A stretch of DNA of 64,000 nt from Spinellus fusiger (lineage: Eukaryota > Mucoromycota > Mucoromycetes > Mucorales > Phycomycetaceae). Both the position numbers and the translations under genes were made by a program. Where the stretch lies: contig JALLLS010000008.1 in NCBI GenBank assembly GCA_025094145.1, forward strand, positions 558,001 through 622,000, read 5' to 3'. The notes under the pieces are model-generated. The model was not told where the DNA came from, did not search any database, and saw nothing but the letters and a program-made list of their open reading frames with translations. Position 1 is the first letter of the stretch. Each line of letters opens with the position of its first letter. This document shows positions 56,817-64,000 of the stretch, piece after piece.

Positions 56817-59800
56817 ACAACCATTAAGGCTACATCTTGGCAGCTAGGCATAAACACAAAGTTATTATTATACTCTAGCCTTTTGTTTTTGTTAGTGACC
56901 TTTTTTTTTTTTGGCTCATCAAATTACTTGAGTCCATTCATTACAAATATACTGTGAATATTCAACCTACCTGAAATCAAATAAAATAAAACACAGAGAC
57001 AGGCTTCTTCAGATAATATACTTCTTTATTCTTATCAATATTATGTAATGCAATGCATTGAGAAGAGGTATTTCATAAACGAATACAGGAAAAGGCCACT
57101 AGATCAAATTTCAAACTATTTTGATATTTTCTTACCTTGCTTCTCTGAGATCATTGTGCATTACTGTTTCGTCTTCTTTAAGTAGACTTTTGAGTGCATA
57201 GAGAATTTGCTTGGATACTCTAGTTTTTTTCTTTGTTCATTTTATAGGCTCAGGGTGGGTGTAATATTTCTTTGGTAACTGTTGATTTGTGGTTATATTT
57301 AATAAAGAGAAACTATAAGTTAAATGAGCAAATCTAGCATTTAATAACTGCTTGGCTATGATTTTATAGAAAAAGAGAAAAAGGTAATATATAAAAAAGC
57401 AATTAGTATTGACCTTTGAATTGAAGAACATTAGTATTAATATATACTACTTGTCCTCTGCTATTCTACATACCTTTTTTTTTTAAAAAAAAAAGGTATG
57501 TAGAATATTCAAATTGTAGGATATAAATGCCAAAGCCTTGACATAGAAAAGCATAATGCATTGTATCATTGAATGGTTTAAATAACTATTACGATAAAAA
57601 AAAACCAAAGTATTTTATTGTAATATTAAATTTCACTCAAACGATTAACTCATTGGACATCTCAGGGGAGCCTCCATAAATAATAAAATATACTTATAAA
57701 GCATCCCAAGTGCATAACATAAAATAAACAATAAGAGACCAATGAGACTAAAAAAATTCATAGTAAAGAATAGGCATATAGGATATTTTCAAAAGCCAAT
57801 GAAACCATATCTCATAGTCATTGTGATAATTGGTTGTTCACTGTTTGTCTTGAACACCTTTAGATCATTCTATTTGTTTACTGAAGCTTTGAGACCTCTT
57901 CTAGGAGTCTTTAAAACGAAGAAAAAGAAACTTTCATCTACTCTTTGTGTTTTGTTTTGAAGGAAAATATGTTCACACTGTATGTATATCATTGGACAAC
58001 TTTATACTATTAGTATTTGTCTCATGAGACTGTTTAAAAGAATCTCTGCTTTCAATAAGATATGTATGAATATATATAAATATAAAAATATAAAAAGTAA
58101 TCAAAGAGCTAATAATTGATCAGTAGCCTTATTATCTTACTCAGACTCTTATATGAATTTCATTGGACTTTTGTATGCTATCTTAAACCATGAAAATAGG
58201 GTATCATCTCTTACACTAGTGTATTGGTGCTGAGTGGCTCTGTTTTGTTTTGGAAAAAGATGCTTTCTCCTCAGTGAAAATCATAGTCAATGATGAATCG
58301 TCAGTACTACGGATAACAATCTTAACTGTTAGTACATTTGCACAAATTATTTTTTTATTGCTATTGTTGTATGATATTCTCTATATCTTTCCTTAAGGAT
58401 CTGACAAACTTTTATGCTAAATATATACATCTAGCTCATAAAGACATGCCACCCCTGAAAAAAGTATCTACTATTTTTCTTATACCACTTGTTTAGTTTG
58501 TGATTTGTCACTGATGTATTCAATAGATTGTCATTTGAAGGTTTTGAGAAGATATGATAAATACGTACTTATTACCTAATTTATCATAATGTATATCTCT
58601 TATCACTGCACTATTAGTCATTCAATCTATTCTAAATGTTAACAATATACACTAAAATATGAATATGAATAAGAAGTGTTACATTTATAATATTGAAAGT
58701 ATAAAGATAATAACTATGGAGTCGATGACAGCATAAACTTTTAAATAAGTCAAACACTGTCAAGTTTATTATCTAGCCAATGAGATAATGTTTAATGCAT
58801 TAATCAACAAATATGATTTCATAGAATTATGTAATTAAGATCGTTGTAGTATATATCTTAACTCTGGGAATAGAACTTGATTGATAATACTATTTTCCAA
58901 AGATACCATGTCCAGAGAGAAATATCTGTTTATCTAAATCAATTTTATTTTTTAAATGATAATGACAATGTATTGAATGGCATCATTGTTATTGCCTAAA
59001 TTTTTTTTCTCAACCATTAATCTTTCAAAACCTAAACTCTCCTCAAAACTCCTTGTGTAAATAAAAGTTACACTATTAGCAAGATCCTGGAAACACTAAC
59101 ACAAATCTAGTGCTTTCAAACCTCAAAATCGAGAGAAGAGATACTAAAGAAACCCATAGGGTGATAAAGTATAGCTCCTTTAAAAACCTCGATCCTTAAT
59201 GTCATGAACAACAAGGCTTCTTCCAACTATAAATTGTTTTTCTCTGGAAAGATTTAGCATTTACTCATGTAATACTATTATTAGGCTTGCCTTCATCTGG
59301 ACAGGAATCACAAGTAGTGATATTTTAGTGTAGGGTTGAACAAGTTCACAATTAAGGTTGTGGGTGGGGCGGCGTCAATCTTATTCTACAAAAGAATAGC
59401 GTATGTATTTTTAAAGGCTCATAAAACAGATGAATACATCTAGGAATTCTAAGTATACAGTGGTATAAGGCTAGTTTAATAGCAGAGGTACTAAAGTTAC
59501 ATGTAAGATGAGAGATGGAAAAGAGTATCAAGGCCATACCTGTTTACCTTTCTCAAGACTCATAGTTCAACTTGATACAGCCTCTCTGAACTTGAATAAC
59601 ACACACACACGCACACATTATATATATATATAAATATACATATCATAAGATCTGTTTATTGAGTGAACTAAGAGATAATAGACAATAACTCTTCTAACAG
59701 AGTTGGAGAGACTTTGCTTTGAAACGATAATGATATTTTCATTGATCGTGGTGGTAACCAAAAAATCCAGACATTAGTTAATGCAAGTGGTAACATTCTT

Positions 59801-61632
59801 AATATTATTTGAAACCTTTCTTAAACCATCAAGTATACTCCTTTAATTATTGGGAGTTTGGTTTTTATCTGAAGAGTTCGTTTCACTATAGCACTGGAAG
59901 AAAAGTACAGAAAGGGAAAAAAAAAGGTGACTAGTTCAGAATTAACCAATAGATATCCTTTTCTTTGCTCGCCTATAATGAGGACAATGGATGACATTTA
60001 ATATCTGTTTCTGTATCTTAACTCAAACCGGGACCTATCTCTACTCGTTGTCTCATACAAGTAAAAAGCATAGCCACCGATTATGAATTATACACTCAGT
60101 AGTTACTTGTAGACAAAATACAGTTTAATAATGCAAATAAATATATGCAAGTGAAAATAAAAGTGCATATAGTTGAAATAACCCAGAAATCATACAGTTA
60201 AATACAAATGGGTATGAATTGACAAACACAACAATTAAGGTATAGATCAAAAATAGTGGACTAGTAAAAGAAAAAGTTTCGTTACCTTTATCAAATCATT
60301 AAAAAGATAGATCTACCAATATTCTGTTGATAAAAACTACTATCATATTATTGAGCTATGTATTGTTTTTTCTTTCTTTCAGTGGTTAAGATTCAGAGAA
60401 AATAAGCGAGAAACATCTATATTTTAGCTGTAAAGACGGTTATAAATACTTAAATTTTACCCGCGGTCTTTCAGGCACATTACATAATTATATCATGTGA
60501 TATAGCTACTTCTATGGACTCTAGACTGGCTCTTGTTCAGCATAATTAGGCCATTGGACGAATGACAAGTTAGCAGAGAAGCAAAAAGAAAACTTGGGCT
60601 ATTTTGCTTATTCTTATATTTATATATTTCTATATATAAAAGGGTTAGGGGAGGGTGATAATTGAAAGAAATGACGTTTCCAAGTATATTTCATTTATCA
60701 CTGACTGGACCTTGTTATTGTTATTTCTCTTTTATAACTGAGAAGGCAAAAAGTTAGAAAAGGCAAAAATAGGCTTCGTTCTGATAGTGAATAGAGGTGT
60801 CGACATTTAGTCTTCTTTCTTTTGCTGAATAAAAATGTTCTTCGATCCTCAGCAAAGTCAATAACACTAGATAAAATCTTTGCTGCATAATTGGACAGTA
60901 TTTTAGTTATTACTCGAGTACCGTGCACTGAATACTCAGCTGTTTATGCATAAAAAAACAGCGTTACATTTATTAGATCTAGTGTTAGTAGATTAAACCT
61001 GGAATACACTTGACGTAATAAAGATATAGAAATCACTGCATATATTTCATAGGTGCCACTATGGATGTTAGACCTTGAATGCATAATATAAAATAGATAC
61101 AATTCAATCTACCTTTTTCACTTTTTACAGTGGTAGTAGACCCTCTACAGAAAACATATACTATCAATAGATAGAATAGTATAATTAAAGGCAGGAAATA
61201 GAACAAAAAAAAATAATTAAAGTCTATTTCATAGAATTTCATTTATATTTTGCTTTTCTGTAAATCATGCGGAACAATAAGCAAATATGGAGTTTTAAAA
61301 AAAGATATATAAAGAGACAAGGGCTGTTTGTATCGGTATTTAACCTCTCCCTGTATTATATTTACTACTCGATAAAATGTTCAATAAAATTCTCGATAAA
61401 GCAAAGCATCCACACTTCTCACTACGTCACCACAAAAGTACTACAGATGTACCACTGAGATATCAAATAGAAGAATATACATGCAAACACAACGATTTTC
61501 TAGGTAATATAGGAGAATATTAAAGTATGCATTGATTCAAGAATGAACATACATAAAAGAAAACAAACAAACAAAAGAATTCCTATTGTTGTGTGTGTGT
61601 GTGTGTGTAAATGAATTGAACAATGTTTGCTT
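56817..61632. other. Gene desert, right part
   Basis: About 4.8 kb of AT-rich DNA. It contains a 46-bp perfect palindrome (listed separately), a TATATATATA tract near 59,620 and a (TG)n run near 61,590-61,608 just upstream of the PKA gene. No gene, tRNA or further transposon copy is recognised. The promoter of the PKA gene should lie at the right end. Confidence 0.5.
57462..57507. repeat. 46-bp perfect palindrome
   Basis: The left arm TATTCTACATACC plus ten T is mirrored exactly by ten A plus GGTATGTAGAATA, with no spacer. It could extrude as a cruciform or be a tiny foldback relic. No coding frame crosses it. Confidence 0.9.
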
Positions 61633-63161
<1,529 letters not shown>

Positions 63162-63503
63162 AATTAAATCTATACATAATTCCTCATCAATAAAGAGTCA
63201 GAAGAATTCTCACTGTAGGTGTAGAATCATTCAGCAGTTTCTTCTATCCACTTGCCATGTTACAAAGAAGGAATGTAGCAATAATAGAAAATAAAGTCAG
63301 TCCAAAACCCACGTGTCGGGTGTTCATCTCTTGCGAGTCCAAAGGGAAGGGGGTGTCACTTATTTGGGTCTTTTTTGTGCTCTACCATAGTCTCGACCTA
63401 CAATAGTCCTCTATCCTCATAGGTAGGCAGAACTAATCTCGGCGTCGTGTCTGACAGTCTTTTCACTACAAGAACCATTGTTAGTTCCATCGCGTTAATA
63501 AAC
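63162..63503. promoter_or_regulatory. Intergenic between PKA and ALG8
   Basis: 342 bp holding the 3' UTR of the PKA gene and the promoter of ALG8. A CCCACGTGTCGGG E-box-like element lies near 63,308-63,320. No gene is seen. Confidence 0.4.
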
Positions 63504-64000
63504 ATGAAAGGCCTGCTCATCACTGGCACGCTTATCAAGCTGCTGCTTATACCAGCCTAGTAAGTGGGGTGAGCCATGAAAACATGGTCCATAGAGTGTG
63601 GAGAGTGCTTTTTCTTCTTCTTCAATAATAGTATGTTAATAAAACAATAAAACAATAAAACAATAAAACAATATACATAGTCGCTCCACAGACTTTGAAG
63701 TTCATCGCAACTGGCTTGCCATTACCCACAGTCTTCCCATGTCTCAATGGTACACTGAGGTAGTATCTGGTACTGTTTATCACTATGCTTACATGGGGTT
63801 ATAGAATACATCTGAATGGACATTGGATTACCCGCCCTTATTTGCGTGGTTTGAGAAGTTTTTAAGCCTTTTTGCCTCTCTCATTGATCCAGATATGCTT
63901 GTCATTAACAATCTAAATTATGCAAGTACTTCTACTGTTCTATTTCAAAGAGCCACTGTCATGCTAAGTGAATTGGTTCTTTATTGGGCTCTTACAAGGT
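63504..64000 (+). CDS. ALG8: ALG8-type dolichyl-phosphate glucosyltransferase, 5' part
   Basis: Exons 63504-63559, 63681-63759 and 63805 onward are visible. The gene continues past the right edge. The N-terminus [19 protein letters not shown] is the first membrane segment, followed by [19 protein letters not shown], the family's catalytic Asp-containing loop, then [20 protein letters not shown]8 is an ER membrane enzyme that adds the second glucose to the lipid-linked oligosaccharide for N-glycosylation. The match to ALG8 rather than ALG6 rests on [12 protein letters not shown] and [10 protein letters not shown]. About 110 residues are visible, roughly a fifth of the usual length. Confidence 0.9.
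63636..63674 (+). repeat. (AATAAAAC)n-type repeat in ALG8 intron 1
   Basis: About four tandem AATAAAAC units lie just before the acceptor of ALG8 intron 1. Confidence 0.75.

Overview
The window is AT-rich nuclear DNA of a filamentous fungus. Genes carry many short introns (mostly 45-150 nt, GTAAGT donors), genes lie close together on both strands, and simple repeats are frequent. The combination of Fanzor (eukaryotic TnpB) relics, Tc1/mariner relics, a Bud4/anillin-type protein, a Ran1-type kinase and a PKA catalytic subunit suggests an early-diverging lineage, most likely Mucoromycota (Mucorales-like). That placement is an inference from gene content, not from a database search.

Layout. 0-9 kb: a Tc1/mariner fragment at the left edge, then a zinc-ribbon/AT-hook/HMG-box nuclear protein (-), the spliceosomal U-box cyclophilin PPIL2 (-) and, divergently, a DDHD-type phospholipase A1 (+). 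9.7-17.1 kb: two copies of a TIR transposon flank a GH27 alpha-galactosidase-like gene and the NEDD8-conjugating enzyme UBC12. 17.3-20.6 kb: an ankyrin plus Bud4/anillin C2-type protein without the expected PH domain. 20.6-23.2 kb: repeat relics and one unassigned ORF. 23.3-45.3 kb is a dense conserved block: Chk2/Rad53-type FHA kinase (-), PXA/nexin-C protein (+), ferric-reductase-like oxidoreductase (+), S-adenosylmethionine synthetase (-), GPALPP/DUF3752 protein (-), ZZ-finger plus EF-hand protein (+), NIT2-type omega-amidase (-), Ran1-type kinase (-) and a TMCO3/Kef-type cation/proton antiporter (+). 45.3-61.6 kb is a gene desert holding a third TIR-transposon copy, a decayed Fanzor gene and a Tc1/mariner element inside that gene. 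61.6-64 kb: PKA catalytic subunit (+) and the 5' part of ALG8 (+), which runs off the window.

The most unusual content is mobile. Three TIR elements (13-bp inverted ends CACACCAGGAGAT; TA dinucleotides flank copies 1 and 3) each carry the same RuvC/zinc-ribbon C-terminal part of a Fanzor-like protein. A core of about 570 bp is almost identical in all three although their flanks have diverged. A second, unrelated Fanzor relic at 54.4-56.8 kb is split by a Tc1/mariner insertion. Host genes otherwise look like ordinary single-copy housekeeping and signalling genes. They cover splicing, neddylation, DNA-damage checkpoint, methyl donor synthesis, N-glycosylation, lipid metabolism, membrane trafficking and cAMP signalling. 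Nothing suggests a secondary-metabolite or other functional cluster.

Exon boundaries were derived by eye from reading frame, GT/AG (occasionally GC/AG) sites and family conservation. No alignment or search was run.
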